A stretch of 64,000 nt of DNA from an uncultured Cohaesibacter sp. (GCF_963666525.1 NZ_OY762905.1:1780001-1844000), one strand, 5' to 3'. Positions 1 through 9,216 are shown, counted from the stretch's first letter. Program-made: numbers and translations. The notes: generated by a model from the letters alone, not told the origin.

Positions 1-93
1 ACTTTTGGGAAGATTTTCGGTCTTTTTGACAAGATTCAGAAAGACACACTGCGGAAGGCCCCAGGGGGCCGATCAGAGTGTTCACAAAACGGC

Positions 94-132
94 AACAGGG
101 CGATTGCTGCCTTCCGCTGCAATCGCCCTGTT
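94..132 (-). terminator. Hairpin terminator downstream of the chemoreceptor gene
   Basis: Perfect 14-bp inverted repeat (94-107 and 119-132) with an 11-nt loop, 20 bp past the stop of the chemoreceptor gene. On the minus strand the stem is followed by a short mixed GCCGTTTTG tail, so it is terminator-like but not a textbook U-tract. The first 93 bases contain nothing else I can support. Confidence 0.6.
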
Positions 133-152
133 CTTCAGATCATTCGGGTTCT

Positions 153-2480
153 TCAGGCGCTCTGCAGCCACCCGATCTCATCGCACTCATGAACAAACCG
201 CATGGTCAAGGCGCCATCACGAACCACATCCACCGCGGCGGCCACTCGTTGGCCATCAGCAAATTCCAGCTCAACAGCCTGCCCCTCAACCAGCCTTCCC
301 ACCGTATGGATCGAACAGCCACTAGCAGACAAGGAGGAAATGGTCCCCTCTGTACGATGCCCATCACTTTGAAGGATCGTCAGCTGCATCATCTTGGCCT
401 TTAGGTCTGCCCGGCGTTCTTCGACATCGCGGGCGACACTTTCAAGGAAGGACTCGACATCCCGCCCCAGTTTCGTCGCCGCGCCAGTGAGCAGATCGGC
501 CGCCTGCTCAACGGTCCGAGCCTCTCCCGCCGTTTCTTCAATCACATCGGAAGCCCCTTGGGCACTGGTCCGCGCCTTGTTGACATCGTGTGACGCCAGT
601 TGGATCGATCCGGCAATCTCCTGCGTCGACGCCTCTTGCTCTTCCACGGCAGCGGCAATAGAAGCAGTAATCTCCGCGATCTCCCCCACAGTCTCGGAAA
701 TGTGGGCGATCGACTTCACGGCATTTTCGGTCAACTGCTGAACGCCACTGATCTGGGCTCCAATCTCCTCCGTAGCCCTGGAGGTCTGACTGGCCAACTC
801 CTTCACTTCAGCCGCCACAACGGCAAAGCCCTTGCCCATCTCCCCTGCGCGGGCGGCCTCGATAGTTGCGTTCAGCGCCAACAAGTTGGTTTGATCTGCA
901 ATGTCCCGGATAAGCCCCACGACCGTGCCGATTCGCTCGGCGGCATCCGCCAGCGACCCTACATCCGTGTTGGTTGCTGCTGCAATTTCAGTCGCCTTGT
1001 GAACCATCTGGTTGGCGTGGGACGCGCGGCCTCGCACTTCCCTTACAGAATGCACCATCTGATCTGTCGCACCGGCAACCGCCTGAACGTTGGCCGAAGC
1101 CTGCTCGGATGCCTGTTCGGAAAGATTGGCCTCGCCAGAAGCCTTGTTGGCAACACCAGACAAGGTTCGCGCCGACCCCTTCATCGTTTCGGCCTGCCCA
1201 TCCACAGACCGCAATGTCTGGTCAATGACAGACCTGAAGTTGGCAACCAGCCCCTCCAGTTGGCTCTGGCGCTGCCTTTCTCGAACACGTTCGGACTGCT
1301 GGGCAGCTTCGAGCCGCAAACGCTCGACCGCATTCTGCCGGAAGACATCGACAGCGCGCGCCATCGTCCCGACTTCATCCTTGCGCTGCATGCCCTTGAT
1401 CGCCACGTTGGTGTCATTCTGTGCCAGATACCGCATGTTGTCGGCAAGACCAAAGAGAGGCACGGTGATGGACCGGGCTATGAGGATCGAGAGTCCGACG
1501 ACGACGGCAGACAAGGCGAGCAACAGGCCCAGAATGAGCCAGAACTCACCCTTGGCATGATCAGTCTGCTCCAACGCCGTATTGAGAATGCCTTCCGCGA
1601 TAAGATCTTCGATCTGTTTCATCCGATCAATGCGCGCAGTGCTGGCTGCAAACCACTGAGGTCCTGTGACCGAGGCCACTTCCCCCCCGAACGGGGCCTT
1701 GTTGGCAACAGAGCGCATTTCGTCGACAACAGTCTGCTCCTTGCCAGTGGTCATCTGCTTCCAGGCGACCAGCGCCTGTTCCTGACCAAACCGGGCAAAG
1801 ACAGACAGATAGGACCGCTGCATGGCCTCCAGACCGACAAAATTGCGATAGATCGGCTCGGCAAAGGCACCCGCACCAAATCCGGTTGCTCCCATCGCCC
1901 GTTCGATGCCAGCCCGTTCCTTGGCTTGCAGGAACGCATTGTAGGACACCAGCAACCGCACGAGATTGCCATTGTCACTGAGCAGAGACACGCTCTCTAC
2001 CATGTTCAGCAATTCGGCGATGAGCGGCGTGTAATACCCGGCCATCTGCGGCACGGTAAAGGAAAAGCTGTCGACATTTGACCGAACAGTCTCAAGTCGG
2101 GCCAATTCGCTGACTGCCTTGTCGAACGGATCACGGAAACCTGCAAAGTCAAGATGCCCCTTCGGTTCGGGAATCCGGTCACGAAAGGCACGCAAGGCCA
2201 GATCCGTATCGGAGCGTCGCCCGCCAATCTGGTCCGCAAATTTGGCTCCCCTGGACCCTATGAACCCGGCCGACGTGCCACGTTCCTTTTGCAGTTCATG
2301 CACAAGACCTGAAATCACCGGCGCCAGAGCAACCACATCGGCAATGGATTGTGCAACGGCCGTCTTGTGTCTTTCCCTGATCAGATCCGAAATCCCGACA
2401 GCCACCACGGCGCCGAGAGGAATCAACGCCAGAATGGCGATTCGGATTGAAAGCCTGAGATTGTTGAAAAAAGAAAGCAT
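153..2480 (-). CDS. Methyl-accepting chemotaxis protein, NIT-HAMP-MCP signal-PilZ-like
   Basis: Membrane chemoreceptor of about 775 aa. A first membrane helix (about residues 13-31) is followed by a periplasmic region with the NIT-type signature [11 protein letters not shown], which in the family senses nitrate/nitrite or related small ligands. A second helix lies near 313-334, then HAMP (about 335-390). The cytoplasmic signalling region carries the invariant hairpin-tip block [19 protein letters not shown]. The last 80 residues do not look like a receptor tail: the pattern [11 protein letters not shown], then EGQAVELEF and a final MRF, resembles a PilZ domain, but the Arg-rich c-di-GMP motif (RxxxR) is not evident. 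I chose the ATG at 2480, because GGGG lies 7 nt upstream; a TTG two codons earlier is too close to that Shine-Dalgarno. The gene stands alone, and the ligand is unknown. Confidence 0.9.
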   Translation of the reverse strand: MLSFFNNLRLSIRIAILALIPLGAVVAVGISDLIRERHKTAVAQSIADVVALAPVISGLVHELQKERGTSAGFIGSRGAKFADQIGGRRSDTDLALRAFRDRIPEPKGHLDFAGFRDPFDKAVSELARLETVRSNVDSFSFTVPQMAGYYTPLIAELLNMVESVSLLSDNGNLVRLLVSYNAFLQAKERAGIERAMGATGFGAGAFAEPIYRNFVGLEAMQRSYLSVFARFGQEQALVAWKQMTTGKEQTVVDEMRSVANKAPFGGEVASVTGPQWFAASTARIDRMKQIEDLIAEGILNTALEQTDHAKGEFWLILGLLLALSAVVVGLSILIARSITVPLFGLADNMRYLAQNDTNVAIKGMQRKDEVGTMARAVDVFRQNAVERLRLEAAQQSERVRERQRQSQLEGLVANFRSVIDQTLRSVDGQAETMKGSARTLSGVANKASGEANLSEQASEQASANVQAVAGATDQMVHSVREVRGRASHANQMVHKATEIAAATNTDVGSLADAAERIGTVVGLIRDIADQTNLLALNATIEAARAGEMGKGFAVVAAEVKELASQTSRATEEIGAQISGVQQLTENAVKSIAHISETVGEIAEITASIAAAVEEQEASTQEIAGSIQLASHDVNKARTSAQGASDVIEETAGEARTVEQAADLLTGAATKLGRDVESFLESVARDVEERRADLKAKMMQLTILQSDGHRTEGTISSLSASGCSIHTVGRLVEGQAVELEFADGQRVAAAVDVVRDGALTMRFVHECDEIGWLQSA

Positions 2481-2649
2481 GTCCAAACCCCGATCGAACT
2501 ATCGGCAGTTATTACGACACGCAGAAGTTAATAATATTAATAAACAAAATCGAACAAAACAAATCCAGAACCATAGAATTAATAAGAATAATATATACCA
2601 ATTATATGAAGTTGAATTTCCACTTTGTCACGAATTATACAATTTATAT

Positions 2650-4050
2650 TCATGATGGATTGCTGGTTTTATTTGCCATACCCAGAATATATCCATTGAG
2701 CCCCATGATCAGCCCCAGGGCCAAAGGTGAAAAGATCGCCTCTTCCTGAAATATGCCATTCACAACAGCGACCAGAGTGATGAAGCAGGCAATCGAGTGC
2801 AGATTGACGCGACTGACGAAGGAAACCCTGTAGGTCTGGAAAGCGATCCAGATGTAAACGGCAATCAGACCGAACGTGGCAACCCCCATTTGCTGCAGCA
2901 ACACGCCAACAGCACTTTCCATGGCAACCGGCGTCCGGCCCGCATGCTGATAGGCCGACCAGTCAAGCTTGTTGAAATTGGTCAACAGGTTGCCAACGGC
3001 TCCCATGCCCTCGCCGACCGGATTGGACAGGAAATTATAGACCCCCCCCATGAAACCGAGCACATGGAAGTCGCCAATCTGCAATCCGGTCACAATACCA
3101 AGGACAATATAGGCCAGCAGCACCCCGATCAGGGAAACCAGCGCAAAGACCGCTCCGAACAGTCGCCGCGCAACCAACGCGCAAAAGGCCAACAACCCCA
3201 TGATCAGCGCCCCCTTGGCACTGGCCATCAGCAATAGCGGCACCATGAGCACCGCCAGATACCAGCGCCGGTTGGTCAGCATCAGGATACATAGGAACAT
3301 CAGCACATAGGAATAGCTGATTGCATGGCCGTTGGGGCCATTCATGCGGAGAATCGTCAGTTTGAAATCGCCCAGAAGCGGCGTGTTCAGAAACTGCACC
3401 TTCATCAGATCAAGAATGCCGGTGATGAACTGCCCCGTTGTCCGTGCCGACTTGTCGGCCACCAGATTGAGCATCGCCTCCCGGTTGGAAAACTCCCACA
3501 AGGTCCAGCCGTTTGTCAGATCCAGCCACAATCGGCGATCCGACATTTCAATATAACCCATCACGATCACGATGACCGACAGGATCGTGAAAAACGGCAC
3601 CATCGGCAGCTGACGCTTGAGAGTTGCCAGAAAGAAAATCTGGAAAATCAGGAGCGGCGTGATGATGTTGCGCAGATAGACGATTGCTGCGGCAGGACTC
3701 TTGGCCATACCGAGCATGAAATAGACGCCAATCAGACCAAAGCCGACAAGGCACACCATCATGATCCGGTTGATCTGTCCGCTCATCGTGCGCCAGTTCA
3801 TGACATAATGCCCGAACAGCCACAGCCAGAGGATCGCGATCGTGAAGAAATTGTAGCCGCGTACGAAGTTATAGTCGTCCTTGGTCACCAGATAGCCGGA
3901 GAGCATCGAGACGAACAGATTCTGAAACAGCAACGAGAACACCACGACAAGCGGCGCATAGGGTGTGAAGAACAGCGCGACGCCCGTTGTCAGAAGAACC
4001 TGACTGGCTATGGCAAGAATCGGGCTGACAAAATGCAACACCAGCGGCAC
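2650..4050 (-). CDS. Polytopic membrane protein, O-antigen ligase/polymerase-like
   Basis: At least 466 aa with about 11-12 hydrophobic segments, a large loop between about residues 170 and 250 and another near 350-385. The pattern resembles O-antigen ligases or exopolysaccharide polymerases (Wzy/WaaL/ExoQ type), but I see no diagnostic motif, so the function is a class-level guess. 4050 is a GTG and the only conventional start. The reading frame stays open upstream to the stop at 4276-4278, and that extension encodes a hydrophobic stretch that completes the first membrane helix. The real N-terminus is therefore probably further upstream. A strong GAGGAGG lies 5 nt before an in-frame ATT at 4204-4206, which would give about 518 aa. 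An AT-rich 169-bp spacer separates the gene from the chemoreceptor downstream. Confidence 0.6.
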   Translation of the reverse strand: MPLVLHFVSPILAIASQVLLTTGVALFFTPYAPLVVVFSLLFQNLFVSMLSGYLVTKDDYNFVRGYNFFTIAILWLWLFGHYVMNWRTMSGQINRIMMVCLVGFGLIGVYFMLGMAKSPAAAIVYLRNIITPLLIFQIFFLATLKRQLPMVPFFTILSVIVIVMGYIEMSDRRLWLDLTNGWTLWEFSNREAMLNLVADKSARTTGQFITGILDLMKVQFLNTPLLGDFKLTILRMNGPNGHAISYSYVLMFLCILMLTNRRWYLAVLMVPLLLMASAKGALIMGLLAFCALVARRLFGAVFALVSLIGVLLAYIVLGIVTGLQIGDFHVLGFMGGVYNFLSNPVGEGMGAVGNLLTNFNKLDWSAYQHAGRTPVAMESAVGVLLQQMGVATFGLIAVYIWIAFQTYRVSFVSRVNLHSIACFITLVAVVNGIFQEEAIFSPLALGLIMGLNGYILGMANKTSNPS

Positions 4051-4278
4051 GACTGTCAGCGTAAAACAGAGGATATAGACAAGCAGATGCTCAAAAGCAC
4101 CCAGAGCCGTCTCTTCACGGATCGTTTGCCCGTCCCCCTCGTCGGAAGCGGAAGGACGAGGCGGATGGCCAGACGAGTGGAATGCCGGAGCAACAAGTGA
4201 CCGAATGTTCGCCTCCTCTGGCTCGTCGGGTGATGATCCAAGGCCACAACGTCCCGCCTTGTCAGATTCCGGAGCTTA

Positions 4279-4704
4279 CCCCGCTTCTGTTAGGAAAGAT
4301 TTAAGCAGCTTTGCCAAGCGGCCAGCCACAGCGCCTCGGTGAGGTTCGGCTGGAATTGCACCCTGCGGAAATCGCCAGACATGCGCACTTTTATGGATCG
4401 CAACAAGTATAGTTTTAAGCGCGAACGCTCAAATGTAGGGTTGCAAATGCTCACCTCGGCACAAAAGCGACATGTCAAGTGATCGTAAATGTAAAAAAAC
4501 AAACATTTGCGGTCTCATTTATGATCTTTTTTGTGTGAAATAATCATTTTTAAGTAATATTACTTATGGCTCATGATCGTTTATCGACTTATTGTGATCA
4601 GTAACGAAATTCCTGACAGCATCGATATTGGGAGGTATCGAGTCTGAGCGCTCCATCGCAATGGACCTCAGACAAAGCGGCTGACGGGATTGTGGAGGTA
4701 AAAG
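4279..4704 (+). promoter_or_regulatory. Control region of the sulfoquinovose operon
   Basis: AT-rich 426-bp intergenic region between the divergent membrane-protein gene and the first SQ-operon gene. It holds an inverted TTTGAGCGTT-type element (4424-4434, read on the minus strand), a TGATCGTAAAT element (4480-4490) followed by AACATTTGCGG (about 4502-4512), and a perfect 16-bp palindrome TAAGTAATATTACTTA at 4551-4566. The first two recur upstream of the aldolase gene and in the yihU-yihV intergenic region, so they are candidate operators for the DeoR-type regulator at 20039. No promoter boxes are assigned with confidence. Confidence 0.55.
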
Positions 4705-6051
4705 ATGTCCGTTCAAAAACCATGCGTTGGTGTTGTCGCTCTCGGCAGACCGACTTTTGATGTTCCCTATGCGGAAGAAATTCTCGCCAAGGCCTGGCAA
4801 GCCCTTGAAAAGCTTGACATGGAGCTTATCGGCAAGCCGGAATTGCTGTTTGATGCCGATGCCGTACTCTCGGCCCTGCCGGACCTCAAGAAGCAAAAGC
4901 TCGACATGCTGCTGCTGTTGCAGGTCACCTTTACCGATGCAACCATGACCGTGGAACTGGGCAAACAGATCGACGCGCCGCTCGTCATGTGGTCTTTCCC
5001 CGAAGCCCGCACAGGCGGACGCTTGCGCCTCAACTCCTTCTGCGGTGTCAACCTCGCCAGCCACGCGCTGAGCCGCAACGATCTGGCCATCGACTATATC
5101 CACGATAACCCCGACAGTCTGGCAGCGCAGGAGCAACTGATGGTGCTGGCCCGTGCCGGTGCCGTGGTTTCCGATCTCAAGGGAGCCAGAATCAAGCTTG
5201 TCGGCCATCATCCCGACGGCTTTGACGCCTGCAACTTCAAGGCAGACCAGCTCAAGGCGGCCTTCGGTGTCGAAGTGGACCAGACGCCGATTCTCGACTT
5301 CATCGGCGAAGTCAAGCAATTGCCTGATTCGGTTGCCGATGCTCCCTACGAACGCCGCGCCAAGGACTTCCCCAATCTCGCAGACCTCGATCAGGACGCC
5401 ACCCGCAAGACCCTCAAGGTCTATTCCAAGCTGCGTCTGGAAGCCGACACCAAGGGCTACAAGGGCGTCGCCGTCCGGTGCTGGCCGGACTTCTTCACCG
5501 AATATGGCTGCGCGGCCTGCGGGGCGCTTGCCCTGCTCAACGAAGACCGCACCCCCGGCGGTTGCGAGGCCGACATGCTCGGCGTCCTTACCTCTCTGGT
5601 TCTGCAGAATGCTTCCGGCGGCAGCGTCTTCAATACCGACCTCGTCGATGTCAATACCAGCGACGATACCGTCGTCTTCTGGCATTGCGGTCAGGCCCCC
5701 ATCGACATGGCCGACCGTGAACAGCCGATCCAGGGCACCATCCATTCCAACCGCAAACTGCCACTGTTGTCGGAATTTGCCCTGAAGCCGGGACGGATCA
5801 CCATCGCCCGCTTCTCGCAGGGCCATGAAAAGCTGCGCCTTGTTCTGGCTGGCGCCGAGATGATCAAGGCACCTCTGGCCTTTTCCGGCACAGCCGGCAC
5901 CGCCAGACCGGACATCCCGGTTGCAGAGTTCCTTGACCGCATGATTTCCGAAGGCCTCGAACACCACACCGCCCTGACCTATGGCGACCATCGCCCGGTC
6001 ATGCGCGCGATCGCCAAACGACTTGGCATCGAAGTGGTTGAGCTGACCTGA
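4705..6051 (+). CDS. L-fucose/L-arabinose isomerase-like protein, probable sulfoquinovose isomerase (SqvD-like)
   Basis: Cytoplasmic protein of 448 aa with the two-part architecture of the FucI/AraA-like sugar isomerase superfamily: an N-terminal Rossmann-like half (GVVALGRPTFDVPYAEE) and a C-terminal half with conserved acidic and His positions (CWPDFFTEYGCAACG, VFWHCGQAP, HHTALTYGDHR). It heads an operon with a TRAP transporter and a sulfoquinovosidase, and no AGE-family YihS isomerase is present in the window. The step SQ to sulfofructose is therefore the natural assignment, as reported for the FucI-like SqvD enzymes of the alternative sulfo-EMP pathway. The assignment is from context and fold; another sugar isomerase is possible. 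The ATG is preceded by GGAGGTAAAAG. A hairpin and 74 bp separate it from dctQ. Confidence 0.75.
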   Translation: MSVQKPCVGVVALGRPTFDVPYAEEILAKAWQALEKLDMELIGKPELLFDADAVLSALPDLKKQKLDMLLLLQVTFTDATMTVELGKQIDAPLVMWSFPEARTGGRLRLNSFCGVNLASHALSRNDLAIDYIHDNPDSLAAQEQLMVLARAGAVVSDLKGARIKLVGHHPDGFDACNFKADQLKAAFGVEVDQTPILDFIGEVKQLPDSVADAPYERRAKDFPNLADLDQDATRKTLKVYSKLRLEADTKGYKGVAVRCWPDFFTEYGCAACGALALLNEDRTPGGCEADMLGVLTSLVLQNASGGSVFNTDLVDVNTSDDTVVFWHCGQAPIDMADREQPIQGTIHSNRKLPLLSEFALKPGRITIARFSQGHEKLRLVLAGAEMIKAPLAFSGTAGTARPDIPVAEFLDRMISEGLEHHTALTYGDHRPVMRAIAKRLGIEVVELT

Positions 6052-6066
6052 CACTGCCAACCCGCC

Positions 6067-6084
6067 TGGCGGACCGATCCGCCA
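6067..6084 (+). other. Intergenic hairpin between isomerase gene and dctQ
   Basis: Seven-bp stem TGGCGGA/TCCGCCA with a CCGA loop and no U-tract. It is one of three stem-loops placed between segments of the same operon, and may tune mRNA stability rather than end transcription. Confidence 0.45.
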
Positions 6085-6125
6085 GCGCCCATCGTCCGGG
6101 TTTCTTCAAAACAGGAATTGCAACC

Positions 6126-6650
6126 ATGTTGGCAACACTCGAAAAAGGCCTCAACACCATCAATTCGCCTCTGAGCAGGTTCGGCAGCTGGGTCGGCGGC
6201 CTGATGCTGGTCATCATGACCATCATCGTCCTGCTGCAGGTCCTTTTCCGCTACATCCTGAACATGCCCCTGAGCTGGACCGACGAAGCTTCGCGCTTCC
6301 TGATGATCTACATGACCTATCTCTGCCTGCCGCTGATCTATCTGCAGGACAAGAATATCGCCATGACCTTCCTGCTCGACGCCCTGCACGGCACACGCAT
6401 CCGCCATCTGCTGATGGTCGTCATTCATATTCTTGCCATCCTGACCTTTCTGGTCTGGATCAAGTTCGGCTATGACTTTTTCCTGCGCGGCAACAGCCAT
6501 GCGGACAGCCTGCCGATCAAGATGAATGTCATCTACATCGCTCCGCCGCTTCTGATGGCCATTACCCTGTTGTCGGCCGTGCAGAAGATCATCTCCGAGC
6601 TGCGCCAGTTTTTCCATTACACCCCTGCTGAAGACGCGCCCAAAGCCTGA
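6126..6650 (+). CDS. dctQ: TRAP transporter small permease (DctQ)
   Basis: 174 aa with four membrane helices (about residues 20-40, 52-70, 92-112, 134-154), the normal size and topology of the DctQ subunit. The family signature LQVLFRYILNMPLSWTDEASR is clear. In TRAP systems this subunit pairs with the large DctM permease and docks the periplasmic DctP protein; transport is driven by a sodium gradient. It lies 30 bp upstream of dctM in the SQ operon, so the cargo is probably sulfoquinovose or a sulfoquinovosyl glycoside. That substrate is inferred from the neighbours. Confidence 0.93.
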   Translation: MLATLEKGLNTINSPLSRFGSWVGGLMLVIMTIIVLLQVLFRYILNMPLSWTDEASRFLMIYMTYLCLPLIYLQDKNIAMTFLLDALHGTRIRHLLMVVIHILAILTFLVWIKFGYDFFLRGNSHADSLPIKMNVIYIAPPLLMAITLLSAVQKIISELRQFFHYTPAEDAPKA

Positions 6651-6680
6651 ACGGCAAGGACGTAAACAAGGAAAATAGTT

Positions 6681-7970
6681 ATGGTTTCTCCTATCTTTGC
6701 CGTTTATTTCCTGATCCTTCTGATCGTCGGTGTGCCGGTGCTGTTCGCACTTGGCCTGTCTCCGGCAATTGCGCTTCTGCAGGCGGACAAGGTTCTGTTC
6801 ATGAACCTGCTCTACCAACGCCTCTATGCGGGGATGGACAACTTTCTGCTGCTGGCATTGCCCTTCTTCATGCTGGCCGGCGAATTCATGGTCAATGGCG
6901 GCATCACCACACGCATCATCAGCTTCTCCCAGAAGATGGTCCAGCACATGCGTGGTGGTCTCGGCCATGTGGTGATCATTTCTGCCACCCTGTTCGGCGC
7001 CCTCACTGGCTCATCGGTTGCGGCAACCTCTGCCATCGGCAACATGATGATCCCGGAGATGGAACGCTACAAATATGACCGCACCTATGCGGCAGCCATC
7101 ACCGCAGCGGCGACCGTTCTGGGCACCATCATTCCGCCCAGCGGCATCATGCTGATCTATGCCTTCGTGATGAATACCTCGGTTGCCGCCATGTTCATGT
7201 CCGGTATCGTGCCTGGGCTCATCCTGTGCGTCGCCCTGATGATCATCAACCGCTGGCAGATCAAGAAATACCCGGCCGTCGAGCAGTTCGAACGCGCCCC
7301 GCGGGCCGAACGCAGCGCAGCTTTCAAGGCTGCCATCCTGCCGCTCCTGACCCCTGTCATCATTCTGGGCGGCATTTATGGCGGCATCTTTACGCCGACC
7401 GAGGCTGCCGCCGTCGCGGTGTTCTATGCCTTCATCCTGTCAGTGTTCATCATGCGCATCCTCAAGCTCAAGGATGTGTTCCCGATGTTCATGCGCATCG
7501 CCATCAATGCAGGTGCCATCCTGATCATCGTGGCGGCCGCCAGTGGCTTTGCTTCGGCCATCTCGCTTTCGGGTGTCGCCAAGCACATCACCACTTTCTT
7601 CTATTCGGTCTCCGATGACCCCTATGTGCTGTTCTTCATCATGAACCTGTTCCTGTTCGTCGTGGGAATGTTCCTTGATGCAGGCCCGGCGATCCTGATC
7701 TTTGCGCCCATTCTGGCCCCGATCATGACCAACGTCGGCGTCGACCCGATCCATTTCGGTGTCGTCATGGTGGTCAACCTATCCATCGGGCTCGCTACCC
7801 CGCCCATGGGCCTCGTACTCTTCGTGGCGTCCGGCGTATCCGGCGTCCCCCTGCAGAAAATCTCAAAGGCGATTATCCCGTTCCTGTTGGCTGAAGCCGT
7901 TGTGATCTTTCTGATTTCATTCTTCCCGCCACTCGTTATCGGCTTGCCGAAACTGCTTGGCATGATGTGA
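6681..7970 (+). CDS. dctM: TRAP transporter large permease (DctM)
   Basis: 429 aa, the usual length for DctM, with about 12-13 hydrophobic segments of the ion-transporter superfamily. Visible family motifs are LPFFMLAGEFMVNGGIT near residues 58-75, the GALTGSSVAATSAIG segment, and IPPSGIMLIYAF near 152-163. It forms the sodium-coupled channel with DctQ. RBS-like AAGGAAAATAGTT precedes the ATG. A 76-bp spacer with a hairpin separates it from dctP. Substrate inferred as SQ or SQ-glycerol. Confidence 0.94.
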   Translation: MVSPIFAVYFLILLIVGVPVLFALGLSPAIALLQADKVLFMNLLYQRLYAGMDNFLLLALPFFMLAGEFMVNGGITTRIISFSQKMVQHMRGGLGHVVIISATLFGALTGSSVAATSAIGNMMIPEMERYKYDRTYAAAITAAATVLGTIIPPSGIMLIYAFVMNTSVAAMFMSGIVPGLILCVALMIINRWQIKKYPAVEQFERAPRAERSAAFKAAILPLLTPVIILGGIYGGIFTPTEAAAVAVFYAFILSVFIMRILKLKDVFPMFMRIAINAGAILIIVAAASGFASAISLSGVAKHITTFFYSVSDDPYVLFFIMNLFLFVVGMFLDAGPAILIFAPILAPIMTNVGVDPIHFGVVMVVNLSIGLATPPMGLVLFVASGVSGVPLQKISKAIIPFLLAEAVVIFLISFFPPLVIGLPKLLGMM

Positions 7971-7991
7971 GCGGGTTTTTTTGGAGGAGGT

Positions 7992-8018
7992 CGGCAATGA
8001 CCAGAGGAAGCATTGCCG
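7992..8018 (+). other. Intergenic hairpin between dctM and dctP
   Basis: Eight-bp stem CGGCAATG/CATTGCCG with an 11-nt loop, just upstream of the strong GGAGGTAACTC ribosome-binding site of dctP. There is no U-tract directly after the stem. It may mark an RNA-processing point that lets the binding protein be made in excess. Confidence 0.45.
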
Positions 8019-8046
8019 GCAAAAAACTTACTAGTGGAGGTAACTC

Positions 8047-9099
8047 ATGACTATCAAGGCACTCGGACTGTCCCTGTTGACCGCAGGTTTCCTTTCCGCC
8101 GCTGCGCAAGCTGCCGACTACAAGCTGACGGTCCCACATGTGACCAACCCGGACAGCTACAACCATCAGTCACTGCTGGTGTTCAAGAATTTCGTCGAAA
8201 ACCATTCCAACGGTGCCATCGAGGTCGAGATCTTCCCGAGCGGACAGCTCTGCGGCAATGCCCGTGAGTGCCTCTCTGGCGTACAGTCCGGCATCTTTGA
8301 CTATTTCCAGACCACCATCCCGGAACTGGCCAACTACTGGGGTCCGGTCGGTGCATTCGATCTGCCCTACATGCTGCGCGATGACCGTGTGGCCGAATGC
8401 GTCTATGACAACGAGGATTTCCTCGCCGACATACGCAAGAATGTGCTCGAACAGACCGGCAACCTGCGCCTGATGATGGTGTCCAACTCCGGCGGCTGGC
8501 GCAACTTTGCCACCACCAGCAAACAGATCAAGACGCCCGAAGACATCAAGGGGCTGAAGATCCGTACCGTGCCGGCACCGATCCAGCAGGAACTGGTCAA
8601 GTCGCTGGGCGGCGCTCCGACCCCGATTTCCTGGCCGGAAGTCTACACGGCGCTGTCCACCGGCGTTGTTGACGGCACCAAGAACGGCATCGTCGATATC
8701 ACCACCATGAAATTCGAGGAGAGCCTCAAATACATCATCCTCGACGGTCACGCCTACATGGGTGGCGTCTGGGTGATGAACAACGAACGCTTCAATTCCT
8801 TCCCTGAAGAGCTGAAGCGCGTGGTTATCGACGGCATCGCGGCCCAGAACCAGTTCCTGCGCGTCTATCCGAAATGGAAGGAATTTGACGCCTATGAGAC
8901 CTTCCGCAAGGCTGGCGGCACCATCTACACGCCGACCCCGGCAGAGAAGAAAGCCTTCCAGGACGCCACAGCTCCAGTGAAAGACTTCTTCATCCAGACT
9001 GCTGGCGCCGATGGCAAGGCTTGGCTTGAACGCTTCCAAACCGAGATCAAGGCCTGCGAAACCAGGCTCGACGCCGAATTCGCAACCGCCGAGAAATAA
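8047..9099 (+). CDS. dctP: TRAP transporter solute-binding protein (DctP)
   Basis: 350 aa periplasmic protein with a Sec signal peptide (hydrophobic core about residues 6-20, cleavage likely after AQAA near 23). It is a DctP-family solute receptor: the conserved arginine that usually contacts the anionic group of the ligand is R173 in GLKIRTVPAPI, and W151-R152 and the DGTKNG loop around 209-214 occupy other ligand-site positions. It differs from dicarboxylate binders at several of these, which fits an anionic but unusual substrate. From its neighbours the ligand is probably sulfoquinovose or sulfoquinovosyl glycerol. The start is fixed by GGAGGTAACTC upstream of the ATG. Confidence 0.92.
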   Translation: MTIKALGLSLLTAGFLSAAAQAADYKLTVPHVTNPDSYNHQSLLVFKNFVENHSNGAIEVEIFPSGQLCGNARECLSGVQSGIFDYFQTTIPELANYWGPVGAFDLPYMLRDDRVAECVYDNEDFLADIRKNVLEQTGNLRLMMVSNSGGWRNFATTSKQIKTPEDIKGLKIRTVPAPIQQELVKSLGGAPTPISWPEVYTALSTGVVDGTKNGIVDITTMKFEESLKYIILDGHAYMGGVWVMNNERFNSFPEELKRVVIDGIAAQNQFLRVYPKWKEFDAYETFRKAGGTIYTPTPAEKKAFQDATAPVKDFFIQTAGADGKAWLERFQTEIKACETRLDAEFATAEK

Positions 9100-9110
9100 A
9101 GACAAAAGCG

Positions 9111-9131
9111 AAGGGGTGCCTCGCACCCCTT
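9111..9131 (+). other. Stem-loop between dctP and the sulfoquinovosidase gene
   Basis: Nine-bp perfect stem AAGGGGTGC/GCACCCCTT with a 3-nt loop, 11 bases past the dctP stop. No T-run follows, so it is more likely an mRNA 3'-end stabiliser or partial terminator than a strong stop. Confidence 0.5.
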
Positions 9132-9216
9132 CCCATCCCCGCCATCTTGCCTGCCTGCTCTTTTGAATTCTGATCGCGCTTTCCGAATTCACAAGATCAG
9201 ATCGAGGGAAAATCTC

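Noticed and set aside
4056-4247. 63-residue minus-strand frame upstream of the O-antigen-ligase-like gene
   Set aside because: A different frame, in the zone that best encodes the N-terminus of the larger protein; Arg/Leu-rich without features.
4564-6060. 498-residue open frame antisense to the isomerase gene
   Set aside because: It is a shadow of the well-supported plus-strand gene; low-complexity composition, no domain, no RBS.
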